From NCBI RefSeq assembly GCF_024763615.1, contig NC_077222.1, positions 13,950,001-14,014,000 on the forward strand: DNA of 64,000 bases. Direction: 5' to 3'. A program made the translations under genes and the position numbers. Each line of letters begins with the position of its first letter. Within the stretch, counting starts at the first letter, position 1. The DNA comes from Phlebotomus papatasi (taxonomy: Eukaryota; Arthropoda; Insecta; Diptera; Psychodidae). This document shows positions 22,896-34,000 of this stretch, in pieces. Below the pieces are notes generated by a model, which was not told the origin of the DNA, searched no databases, and worked only from the letters and a program-made list of their open reading frames with translations.

Positions 22896-23228
22896 TACAG
22901 TAGAGTCTCGCTATAGTCCATATTTGGTTTCAAATTTGACACTTGGGTCGCACTATAGTCCATGTAATTTTTTAAAATTATCAACGATTTTTAGTATTGA
23001 AATTGCTCGACGGCTTCCACTTTCTTTGCGATTGTGGTACTTGTCCTTGCTCTCTTCATTATGGATCACAATTATCACAATTACTCAATAAACTTTGTCA
23101 AAAATATTAAAATAATTATGAATTTCGCATACTAAAAAACATAACCTAACTTAAAATCAGTGTTTTGAAATCAACGGTCGATAAATTGTGGACTATAGAG
23201 CGATGGCTTATAGCGAGACTCTACTGTA
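22896..23228. mobile_element. TA-flanked MITE with CAGTAGAGTCTC termini, copy 2
   Basis: Ends CAGTAGAGTCTCGCTATAGT and, mirrored, TTATAGCGAGACTCTACTG, flanked by TA. Same terminal family as 18484 but different interior (CTATAGTCCAT words). Pogo/Tigger-like MITE. Confidence 0.8.
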
Positions 23229-23339
23229 CGTCAAATAAGCTCACATTTCAAAATAACGTTTTGATCAAATAAATGAAGTAAATTACTTATTTTACCAAAT
23301 AATTTTCTAAGGAAATCAAGGCTAGCCTACGCTTAGGGG

Positions 23340-23562
23340 AAGTAGTACGGACTTCAGACCTAAGGCTTAGCTATTTGGCTTAACTCCTTTAATTTCTCAT
23401 CAAGCATGATTTTTTAGGAAATTGTTGTTTAGAATTGAATATTAAGGGCAAATGATTCATTAGATTTTGAAAAATCAATAAAATTTCTTGTTATTAACAT
23501 TCTTGAGACCTTCGGGAACTGGGCTAATACTCTAGTCTGAAGTCTGAAGCCGGCATAGTGGC
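23340..23562 (+). mobile_element. MITE family S (GACTTCAGAC termini), copy 1
   Basis: Ends CGGACTTCAGACC and, mirrored, TAGTCTGAAGTCTGAAG. The interior word AAATGATTCATTAGATTTTG and flanking sequence recur at 31247-31462 (same orientation), with a diverged inverted copy at 30890-31112. Confidence 0.65.
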
Positions 23563-24489
23563 ACCTTTGAATTAGTTTAGACCATTCATTACTGAAAACA
23601 TGAGTGGAATGGAGGAGACACAAACGAGTGACATTGTAACATGGAAGCGTTTCATGCTATTGCACTTTAATGGTCCAGGACAACATCAAAACGCTGAATT
23701 GGGATCTAGTATCGCCCCCGCTGTATTCTTCAGGCCTGTCCCTTTCCGATTATTTCTTGTTCCGATCGATGATGAATGGCATACCTGAGCTGAACTTACT
23801 CAAAGTCGAAAAATTGAAAAAAGGGTGAATGTATAGTTTTGGGTTAAAAAGGGGCTTTTGTTATCGTTATGGTATTCATGTAATACTAAAAAGATAATAA
23901 AAATGTGTAGCTAACAAGAGCCAATCCTTTGAATGAATAAGTTTTCGTACTTCACCTGATTTTTTTTTCATGTTTCATTAGTCAAAAAGGCTAAAAACTT
24001 AGTGGAGGACCTAGTAAAATGTGTTTAGGGAAAAAGTAATAGCTCTAAAGAGCTGTTTCAAATATTAAAGATTTAATTCTCAAATTTGAGTTAAATCTAA
24101 GAACTTTAAGCCGCAATAGTGGTCTTTAAAAATCATAAATTCGTATTCTGGAAAAAATACCTATAATTTTAACTGTCAAATTATACGTTTCTTCTGTCAA
24201 AATAGAAATGTCAAACTGAATTACACTTTCAGTAATTTAAACGCTATTCGCGATGGCTTTTCAAAGAGCTTTCAGACAGCTCTCGTAAATGGCTTTAGAA
24301 AAGCTCTATAAACGAATTTTAGGAGAGAAAACTTTGAAGTAACCCTGTGAAATGAAAATGAATTGGGTGTATCTCACTATTTTCACTGAATATTTAATTT
24401 GGCTCTACCTGAGAATTTAGAGGTTTGTAAACCGTTTTTTTGCAAAATTTATACCAGAATTGTCAAAAGTCGTCTAAAGCTTATTAGAG

Positions 24490-25312
24490 TCAGTTTAAAT
24501 TTGAATGATTTTTTCATATAGCTAGTTTTCAATCTAAAAACTTTACAAAATTCTGGAGTTTTTCTTTTCAATTTAAAGTTTAGTTGTGATGAAAAAACAT
24601 AACCTCAGTTAGACGAACTGTCAAATGGAAACTGTCAGAATTATACTCCAGAGAGAAGTGGGGCACCTTTGAAATAGAGCACTTTTTAAATAGGGTTTTT
24701 TTCTTACTTTAAAATAGAATTGAGCCTTTCCATGATATTTAGCTTTATAAATGGTTTTTTGGAGCTAAATTATATCATTGCAGGGGACCATCAAGCCCAA
24801 TAAAAAGTGAAGCTATTTTTCATTTTTCCTTGTAAAAATTTTGCAGATATTGCACCGCGACTTAAACAAATTTACTTGTAGTTCTTGTATTGTTTCGGCG
24901 AACATTATGAAATATGTATTTTTAGATAGCTTTTAATGCACGGTTTCGAAATATATCAGACTGATAAGTCAATTCTCTTTAGGAAAAAACTTGCCAATAG
25001 TCTTCAGTGCCTCTATGCAAAAACGTATGGAAAAATGAAATGTCGAGGGGCCCCTCTGATCATTGCATGGCCCAGTTGCAATTTAAAATAGAAGAAAAAA
25101 GCTCAATTTCACGGCTGTCCTGATTCAAAGGTGTCCCACTTCCCCCTAGAGTATTATAATTGTGACAGTTTCCATTTTACAATTTATCTAATTGAGGTTA
25201 TGTTTCTTAATCGCAGCTATAATCTTTAAATTAAAAAAAAAAACAGAATTTCTGTGAAATTTTTAGATTTAAAATTAGCTTTACGAAAAAGCATTCGAAT
25301 TTAAACTTGTTC
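24490..25312. repeat. Large inverted repeat with a distinct central element
   Basis: The arms 24490-24672 and about 25120-25312 mirror each other over roughly 190 bp: AGTTTAAATTTGAATG, AATCTAAAAACTTTAC, CATAACCTCA, ATGGAAACTGTCA. The innermost words GAAGTGGGGCACCTTTGAA and TTCAAAGGTGTCCCACTTC could be termini of the central segment. No ORF. It could be one long foldback element or a pair of inverted repeats around an insert. Confidence 0.55.
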
Positions 25313-25314
25313 CT

Positions 25315-26415
25315 GTAGTTTTTAGCTCACAAAATATGCATTGATTTATTTGAGGTTATGTCCAACATAACCTCTCATTCCCAAAATAACCTCTTGGCGA
25401 ATTGCGAGAATAAGGACCAATGTCTTACCTTTAAATAGTTGTTTTCTTTTAAAATCTTCCTTCATCCTTCTCTTCCCTTCATTCTTGCTATAAGAATTTT
25501 TTTGTTTGGGTTTTAAGTTTTTTTTTTTAACATTAAAGTTGGTGGAAAACAGGTACTCCGCTAAGTCCTTTTTGTTTCCTTATTTAATCTTATAAATTGT
25601 AATAGTTTTAATTCCCATTTTCTCTTCTTTCTTCACTATGTTTTTTTTTTAACTTGCCGCTCTTTTTTTTTAGCCTTGTATGCATTACACTTTTTCATCT
25701 TTAATGTTAAACTTACCTTTTTTTCCTTTCTTTAATATTATTATTAATTATTATTATTATCGTAATTGTTCTCTGCAAATATTACAATATTTTTTTCTCT
25801 CTTTTCTTATATTTTTTCTTAAACTGTCTCTTCATTTTAAGTTTTTTTTCTCTAATTTTCCTTTTTTTCTACTTAATTATCCGGATTTTTTGTTTTTTTT
25901 TTTTTTAAATGTTGAAGTTAGATGAAAAATAGTGCTTTCCCATTTTTTTTCTTTCTTTTTTTTTAAATGTGTGATATATCTTTTTTTGTCAATCAAATTG
26001 TCACTTTTCTGTCTTCCATTCTCTCGTCCCTTTTTTTCTAATAAGTCAAATGATGGCATAAGGATAGGTTATCATTTTTTTTCTTCATGTTTTATGTCTT
26101 TAACATTATTCTTATGATTTTTTTGTACTTTGTTGTTTTTCATCATCATTAAAATTACAATAGTTATTACTCTATTTCATCACATCATTGATATATTTTC
26201 GCATTATTTTCACTTAAATTACAATCGATTTTTTTATAGATTTTTTTTTGCTTTTTTAAAACACTATTTTCTTATGTGATTGGATTTTTCTCTGTCCATT
26301 CAGTTTTCTGTTTTTCCTGCGTGTAAAATTGTTTGTGTCTATGTTCACGATGATTTTTTTCTCTCTTCATTATTGTAAGTTCTTTTTTTTGGCAGTTTTA
26401 TGCTGACAATATTCT
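25315..26415. other. Poly-T rich spacer
   Basis: Dominated by T runs, ATT repeats and TTTTTTCT stretches. No features beyond low complexity. Confidence 0.6.
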
Positions 26416-26469
26416 CTTTTAGCAAGAGTTGAAGGGTTGTTTTTTAAAATATTTCTTTGTAAAATTTAC

Positions 26470-26640
26470 CTGGTGATTCTGTACAATTAATCCCACGCAG
26501 AATGTTGATGGTTTTTGGTTGTTTTTTTGTTGAAAATCCTCGAGTTTTATCTCCTCAAAATGAATCTTGAAGGATTTTTCAAGGGATTTTTTTCCGATGT
26601 CTGCGCAGTATTTTTCATCTAACGTCACGATTTGAGCGCC
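26470..26640 (-). ncRNA. Possible untranslated first exon (minus strand)
   Basis: Read on the minus strand, this stretch has balanced base composition, unlike its T-rich surroundings. It begins next to two palindromic promoter-like words and a CRE-like GTGACGT, and ends ATCACCAG followed by GTAAAT, a good splice donor. It contains only a short upstream ORF (ATG near 26613). A long open frame exists but lacks an ATG, so a 5' UTR exon of an unknown minus-strand transcript is the simplest reading. Downstream exons were not found. Inference only. Confidence 0.3.
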
Positions 26641-26677
26641 ATTTCAAAATGGCGGGGGATTTTTTGACATGTCAAAA
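26637..26677. promoter_or_regulatory. Two adjacent palindromes, promoter-like
   Basis: CGCCATTTCAAAATGGCG (26637-26654) is palindromic except for its central two bases, and TTTTGACATGTCAAAA (26662-26677) is a perfect 16-bp palindrome. CGCCATTTT resembles a Pho/YY1 core (GCCATNTT). A TGACGT word lies just to the left (minus strand, near 26626). Together they look like a core promoter for the possible exon at 26470-26640, or a bidirectional one. Confidence 0.4.
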
Positions 26678-26709
26678 TTTTGAGGTTATGGTAGTCTCCT
26701 TGTCCTTTG

Positions 26710-26715
26710 TTTATT
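26710..26715 (-). promoter_or_regulatory. Candidate poly(A) signal of twin
   Basis: First AATAAA on the minus strand below the twin stop codon, about 515 bases downstream. If used, the small ORF at 26763-26888 would lie inside the twin 3' UTR. Confidence 0.3.
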
Positions 26716-26762
26716 TTTTGTCTGCACGCAATTCGAAAGTTTTGGATAAACATTGTTCATTT

Positions 26763-26888
26763 CTATTGTTTCTTTTCTTGTTTTGCTGATTTTTCCTCAT
26801 GAAAAATCCTCTCAAGTTTCCTCTCTTTCATCAGGTTCAGCTGTTTACGTACTTCTGTTGCCGTGTTAATCGCCTCCGAAAGATACAT
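26763..26888 (-). CDS. Small ORF, 41 codons, charged helical peptide
   Basis: ATG in a good context (AAAAATG) followed by 41 codons and TAG. The peptide has a predicted amphipathic, strongly basic and acidic pattern: MYLSEAINTATEVRKQLN at the start, KERKLERIFHEEKSAKQEKK near the end. Its composition is unlike the low-complexity ORFs around it. The frame stays open a further 29 codons upstream without an ATG, and a possible acceptor TTTTAG lies near 26937. I do not recognise a family. It may be a separate small gene, the last exon of one, or a chance ORF in the twin 3' UTR. Confidence 0.35.
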   Translation of the reverse strand: MYLSEAINTATEVRKQLNLMKERKLERIFHEEKSAKQEKKQ

Positions 26889-27089
26889 TTTTGATCCTTC
26901 GAGCCGAAATATATTTTTTGTTCTTGATATTACTAAAATTGTTTGTATATATTTTTTCCGTGTGACATTTTTCACATTTTCATCTTAATATGAATACAAT
27001 ATTGTTTTTTTTTACTTTTCAATAATTTAACAACAAAAAAAATATATGTATAGGAGGAAAGGGGGATGCAGGTTCAAAAGGCATTTGAA

Positions 27090-27104
27090 GGGGGGGGGGG
27101 GGGG
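27090..27104. repeat. Homopolymer run of 15 G
   Basis: Uninterrupted G15 on the + strand, which is C15 in the twin transcript if the 3' UTR reaches this far. It is followed by a short GT-rich stretch. Length may be affected by sequencing slippage. Confidence 0.85.
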
Positions 27105-27227
27105 ATGTTTTTGTGTGTGTCAATGAACAGTGTTTGTGTGTCTTTTGGTGGATGTTTGAGATGTTGCATGATGTAGTATATTCAAAAGGAAAGGATTGTG
27201 ATTGTGCCACATATCATCGATCTATTG

Positions 27228-28008
27228 CTACCTCCGACCAATGAGGCCATTTGGTGTTTGTGAACTAGCTGTATGCCACAATTCCAGCTCCACAAGAAGC
27301 GGAAAGTGATCCGATGGGATGTGAGGATGTGGACAGCCTACAACTTTATTTTCACGCAACCAATCTGCCGATACAGGTCCCAACAGTCCCAATGGCGTCA
27401 TCCCCGTTCTCGTGTAAAATATATAGTCAATAATACCTTTAAAGTCGAAGGTGTAGTTGGTATAGGGCATAATGTCTTCACTGTATGCTGAGGCCAATTT
27501 GAAGGAATGCGTAAATTCATTTGGTGTATCACTACCGGATAGGCGTTGCAGGCATGATTTGTAACCCAGCTCCTTAAAATCCTGATGATCCATGGACACC
27601 CGACCCGAACTCAGAAATTCTATCACTCCTGAATCCGGTAACGAATTAAAGTCTCCACATAGCAGAAGCTGCACATTGTTGCTATCAAATTTGTGACCCG
27701 GCCGAAAACTATGACCCGCCTCATCCAGAATACTTTTCAGCTCATTGCTGAGCATCATGGTCTGAATGAGTTTGACATCACAGAATTCTGGGTCCCAATG
27801 AATGTGGGCCGTACAAACGAGAATTGGTTGGGCTAGTTGGGCAGCTTCAGGCGTTAGACCTTCCCACGCTGACTCCTTCACCTTGAGTAACGCTGCCAGG
27901 CCAATGTTGTCCTTTGGCATCACACGATTCAGCATATTATCCGATCCTTCGGAATTTGCCATTGCCAACTGATTGAATTCCACCAGGTGCTCTTTTATCA
28001 GTGAAAAT
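27228..28008 (-). CDS. twin: twin last coding exon
   Basis: The acceptor TTTGCAG ends at 28009; the stop TAG is at 27230-27228. It encodes FSLIKEHLVEFNQLAMANSE, HIHWDPEFCDVKLIQTMM, CGDFNSLPDSGVIEFL and GCPHPHIPSDHFPLLVELEL, ending PNGLIGRR. The same order and spacing as CNOT6L, with all catalytic residues intact. This long, GC-richer exon is by far the best coding signal in the window. Confidence 0.97.
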
Positions 28009-31000
28009 CTGCAAAAAAGTGAAAGATTCTCAGAATTCTGCGAAGTTTTACTTACTTCGCTAAAATAGTAGCACAATGTTCGATAGAGGAACTAAGTCTT
28101 CGCGAAAGAGGAGTTCGGAGCAGCCATTATTATAGGGGACCTGAAGGGCATTCGAACCCGGGATTCAGTATTGCTTCGATTCAGAAAAAGGGTGCATGGA
28201 ACTCTGTGTTCTGAACCCTTAGGATTAGATAATTGTTTATCTCATGGCCCAGAGAAACAATATTTTAAAATCGTATTTGCTAACTAGGTCATAACCGGTT
28301 TGAATACTCAAGGTCACAGGTGTTCAGGCACAACATGTACATCTAGTTATTCTCTAAGTGATACAAGAATCACATAGACATGGCTATGGTGGATGGATGG
28401 CAAATGGAGAAAAGCAATTCAAAATCTCAATATAACACAACTAAGAATGCTAGTTGGCCTGCTTACGGGACACTGCGATCTTGGCTCCCACTTAAAAAGA
28501 AGAGGCATTATCGCGGATGGGATATCCCTGGGCGACTCTGTTTGCCCAGCTTCCGTCATCAAAACGTCCCAACTTGGAGCTTTATTGTCCTTTATTAAGG
28601 GCGCCAAAATAGACCTCTATCAAACAAGGAGGTTGGGTACAATAAACTGCCAATCGCAGTGCCCGGACCTGTTTTTGGGACCATCTCAACATAAGTGTTG
28701 TGAAGGAATTCGGCCCTGCCTAAAAGTGTGGAACGTAAGCTCTCCTTCACAACAAAAAGCTATCATCTACAGAATTCAGTTTTTTTTCTGCGCACTCTTA
28801 GCGGCAAGCACATCATCTTAACTTGTGAATTCTAACTATAGTATCAATTATATCAGTGAATTAGATCAAGTCGACGGTTCCATTCCATACTATTCTATCT
28901 CAGAATGACAACTTTTCAGGAGAGCCATTTAAAGTTGGCGATTTCCTATGTTGCCCATGTAATTTTTTTTTCAGAAAAATGGAATATCTCGTTACCCGGA
29001 CGTCGGATGACCACCAAATTTTCACCAGTTGTAGATCTCGGTTCCAGGAATAACATATCTCTCGGAGTAATATAATTCTAAGTCGACTTAAAATAGTATA
29101 GAATGGAGCCGTCGAAGTGTTACTTTCTTTGGTGAATGGAAAGTGGTGTCTCTCTATAATCACTCGGCATTTGGGCTCCACCAGAGTTTCGGCGACAGCG
29201 CTGCGATATTATAAAACTAACCCTTTCTCTCCCCTGGAATTCCCCTTGAATTGTCCCAATACAAAAATTTGTAGACCTGAAGAAGGAGACAAACATCTCC
29301 GAAACGTCATGTGAAGTAAAAAGTGAATAAATCCAAACATAGGTCATAATCCGTGTTTTAAATCTTCATCAAATAAAACCAACTGACCGTACCATTCCAA
29401 TAAGAATAATCGTAATATGTTTTTCCGAATGCACTTTATGAATGAAGAAAAGCAGTGAATCACTTATTAACCTCCCCCTCACCTGTAAAATGCACTTTTG
29501 GGTCTCACATAGCCCTACAAATTCATTTTAGAGCGTAATTTTCAAGCACATAAGCTTCAGAAAGAAGTTTTATACTTAAGTTTATACTTCAGGAGAGGAA
29601 TGGATATTTAATGCCTATATAGGGTCAAATAAACACTTCTTCATCAGGGCACCCCTATTGACACTTTTGTCAAAATGTTGAAATTTATTTAATGTATCTA
29701 ATAAAATGTAAGTAATTTTGCGTTTTTTCATTAATTTACGTTTTTCGTAGTCAAATTTCGTATTCCAAATGGTACAGAGTAGGGTGTCAATAGGTCTTGC
29801 CTGATACGAGTTCTTAAATTGTCAATAGGTGTTCCTGTCACCCTAGTATCAGCTATTTGAGGTGTCAGAGAAACAAAGAGTAGGTACGAATTTACCCGTT
29901 GTAGCCGGGCTTTTGCCCTGAAAGATTCCTCATGGAGACCAAGGCTTATCGCGGCCAATTGCCCGGCAGCGACCCAGCTCTGTGCCCCATCCGAACTCTT
30001 CCAGGCCATGTTACCGACTGACTGACAGTGTCTCCTGTCAGCCAATTCCCCACACGGCGGGCAATAGAACTATATACCGCCAGTAAAAGGCCTTGCTTGG
30101 AGCGAGAGGCGGGAAATATGAATTTCCCGCGAACAGGGAAGGGAATCCACCAGCCGGGCTCTATTTCGCTATCAGGTGGAAAATCTCGACTACACCGTCT
30201 ACTATTTTACCCGAATTTACCCGTCTGTCCTTTGAGTCAAAAAGTGAAACATGTCTTCGAAACTTTCCTGTAGCTACCCTGAAACTAGGCCACCCATTAA
30301 ACATGACAAGATAAGTTCAGAAATTTGACTCTGGAGTATTGTCTCCATTTAGGATATAGTTATGTAATGAAGTATCAATGAAGACTATTATAATAGAAAG
30401 GTTACGAAAACCTCGTTAACCCCTTAGAGATGGTGGGTTTGCCAGATTCGTAGCAATACATTTTATTGAGCATTTTTGATATTTGTGTTTGTAGTACCGT
30501 AGATGTGGGTGACTTTGGCATTCACGGGTTGCTTCTGTGACTGTTTCCTTGCTGTTCGTAAGCTTTTCATTAATCCTAAGCATTTAAGAACGGTCTTCAC
30601 CGATGGGACAAGGTATATTGGATCGGTGAAGACCTGAAGACTATCCTTCAGTGCTAGAATTAACATCCTGACCAACAGAGGAGCAGTCACTCCCGGAGGC
30701 CAAACTCATCCGCATACGGTATCTACATTAGAAGGTAGTGTAACTTAGGAATATATATAGTCCAATGTACACCTGTTCGGCAGGGAACAACTGTTGGTAA
30801 TTTCATCAAAATATTGGAAATTTATGTAATGCATAATAATGAAATGAAAGTAATATGACATTTTTTTTAAATTAATTACCTCTTCCTATAAAGCGGTCTT
30901 CAGACTAGAGGTTTAACCCAGTTCACACATAGGTTTCAAAATCCTAATTAGCAACTAATTTTATTGCTTCTTTAGAATTTAATAAGTCACTTGTCCTTAA

Positions 31001-34000
31001 TCCAATCCTAAAGTAAATTTTTCCAAAAAAAACCTTGCTTGTTGAAAAATTAAAGCACTTAAGCCACTTCAGCCATATGGCTAAGTCTCAGGTTTGCAGT
31101 CCGTATAAGGATCAATGTTCAAGTTTTATATCCCAAATGATACAAAATGGGGTGCCAAAAGGCCAGGATACAATTTCATAAAGTGCTAATGAGTGTTCGA
31201 CCCTATTACATCTCAATTAAATTTCTTAAAGACTGCAATTTATGGTCTTTTTATATGGGCTTCAAACTTAAGACTTAGCCATCTGGCTAAATTTCCCTAA
31301 TTCCTAATCGGGCACGATTTTTTTTTAGAAAATTGTTGTTTAGGATTGGGTTATAAGCGCAAATGATTCATTAGATTTTGAAAAATCAATAAAATTGCTT
31401 GTTATTTAGATTTTTGAGACCTTCGGGAATTGGTCTAAACCTCCAGTCTGAAGCTGGCATTATAGTAAAGAATTTTATGTCCATATTTGATAGTTTTTTC
31501 TACATAAGCGTAGGCAATTTGCTTCAATATGGATGTAAATATCTCAAGTGTGTAGAGGCCAAGGGGTAACTCATTCCCATTTTTTCTGACAAGAGTTTCT
31601 GTTTTCTCGGGTTTCGCGATGCAGATATTGGGTTTCTTGGGTTTCGCGATGCAATTCTTGGGTTTCTCAGGTTTCGCAATGCAATTCTTGGGTTTCTCGG
31701 GTTTCGCGATGCAAAAAGTGGGTTTCTCGGGTTTCGCGTAGCGTTTCTCGGACAATTGACGAGGGTTTCTCAATATGAGTTACCCCTTGGTAGAGGCCAT
31801 TAGCTTCTCGTAATAACAGTTTTAAATTATCGAATTTCGTTTCGTTGTTGAACTGATTTTATTAGCATGAAGCAACCCACAATATTTTAGTTTTCAAGGG
31901 ATTTTTCATGACCTTTATATGGCATTATGACCTATCTATGGAATATTTTAATAGCTAGTCTTAAGTCCTGAAAGAATAGTTGATATTCATTAAAGGAATA
32001 TGAGAAAAATAAGAAGTGTTCGAAGCCAGAGTGTGTGCAAAACCTGAAATCTTTCCCCTAACTATAAGACTGAAAAACGAAAAGAAGACAGCCTAAAATT
32101 TTTACGGAAATTTTTCAAGATAAAATCATAAAGTTGTATTCACTGTAGGTATATAATTTGGATCGGAATGTTATCGAGGTTCACTTCTAATTAATATGCT
32201 CTCAATCCATTTTCAATTGATGGATCACTTTACTAGATTCTACTTTGAATGTGGAGACTGTGAACCAATCTCGGAATATATCCATTTTATTTATTTATTT
32301 TTTATTCAAATCAAAAGCTAATTTGTCAATGGATTTGAATAAAATATTGTCAAATAACTAATAATTCAAATTAGACAAATCCAAATTGAGTAGCTAACCG
32401 AGCTAACCATTATCTGTATTCTTTGAGTGTTTTTTTTAATCCTCCTATATAATTAGTCAGTGACTGTTTTTAAATTGGCCCAATTGGTAGGAATAGGAAT
32501 TAAAAGATGTTGGAAATACCAATAAAAATGCGTGTCTTACCTCGACGCTCTGTAGAAAATAGCACATCCATCTACGTATTTTCTTTCATTCTCTGCCATC
32601 GTTTTGGCTCTAGATTTTGGCGAGAAAATTCCCTCGTAGCCATCATTTTTGAGTTCTGGCTTGAAGAAATTGTAAAACTGATCTGTCTCCACTTCCTGTA
32701 GACTAATAATATCGGCAGAATAGTGGCGAATCTCATCCAAAATTGCCTAAAGGTACATCAAAGAATCAAATAAAAATAATCTTTAAGACACTTTTTATAG
32801 ATCGCAAACAGAGATTCATCTTTACCTTTTTCCGATACTCCCATCCGAGAGCCCAACTCTGGCAATAGCCATACATTTGTCTAGTCGCATATTTGTCACA
32901 GAGTACATTGTAGCACATTACGGTGAATATACCTGGGAGTTAGAAGAATTAAATGATTCAGAGAAATTTGCTTGTTAGACAAGTCAATTGGCTTCTTTGG
33001 TTGAAAATTTCATTTCAATAAATTTTCGCACGCACGGAAATTTACTGACCACTCGATTAAAGGTTAATTGGGAGACTCGGGCGGCACAAATATATATTTC
33101 TCTTGCATTTTCTGTCCACCGACTTTTCTTATCACTTTATATTATATGATGTCTTTCTCTCACACTTGAAGACTCTCATTGCGGCGAATTGTGTCATAAA
33201 TTGCTACAGATGAGATTTATCTTCAAGTGAGATGTAGGCCGTCACGTCGGAAAGCAGCACAAGATGGCAATTTTTTCTTTCTTTCTTTCTTGCAATTCTC
33301 TCGCGCGGTACATTTGATCAAAATACAAAACATTTTTAGAACACTTTTAATTAAAAGATTGTCTTATCGAGACCATCTGAGTCTAATTAACCTTTAATTC
33401 AAAGAATTTTGTTTATGTTCTGCATCCTACATTAAATTAAAGTCCGTTTCGAAATAAGAATAATTTCTTATTAACCCCTAAATTGCTATATGCCTTAAGT
33501 ACACATGCTGCTTATGTTAATTTATTTACTGAGACGTAGGAGACTGTTAGTAATTTTTAATGTATTTTACAACGTCATCTGCAAGAATCGTGTGAAAATT
33601 GTAAGTACTCAAACCTTAACTTTCATTATTTTGCACTGGTATTACACTTGCACATTAATATTTTAATGTGACTCACATAAATTATCGCTAATGTGCGTTT
33701 AAATGTGTGATTTGTATCTCTGAAACACTTAATATTTTTTTGAGTTTATTCTAAAAAGGTAAACTTGGCCTGCAGAAATAGGTTCAAGTTGGCATAACGC
33801 GTAAATCCCAGGCTATGCGAAGTGCTCGAACTAATGATTTAGATGCTAAATATATCTCAAAAGTACTTTCACATCATTTACCTGTTTACTGGTTGTCAAC
33901 CGATTTTAACCGATTCATAAATCACTCAAAAGACCCTTCCATAAAATAATTTAAAGAGTAGGATAAAGTGGTACAAGTTGGACAATGCAATGGTAAAATT

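Noticed and set aside
23600..23788. 62-codon ORF with a good ATG context
   Set aside because: Less AT-rich than its surroundings and worth a database search, but no recognisable family, splice sites or poly(A) signal; it sits between MITEs.
15360..25390. Many CATAACCTCAAA / GAGGTTATG words, considered as telomere-like TTAGG arrays or a regulatory code
   Set aside because: Dispersed single words without tandem order; some fall inside inverted repeats. Not distinguishable from repeat debris by eye.
31435..31773. 112-codon minus-strand ORF with CIAKPEKPKN repeats
   Set aside because: Open only because the 30-bp minisatellite unit is a multiple of three; it lies within a hAT MITE.
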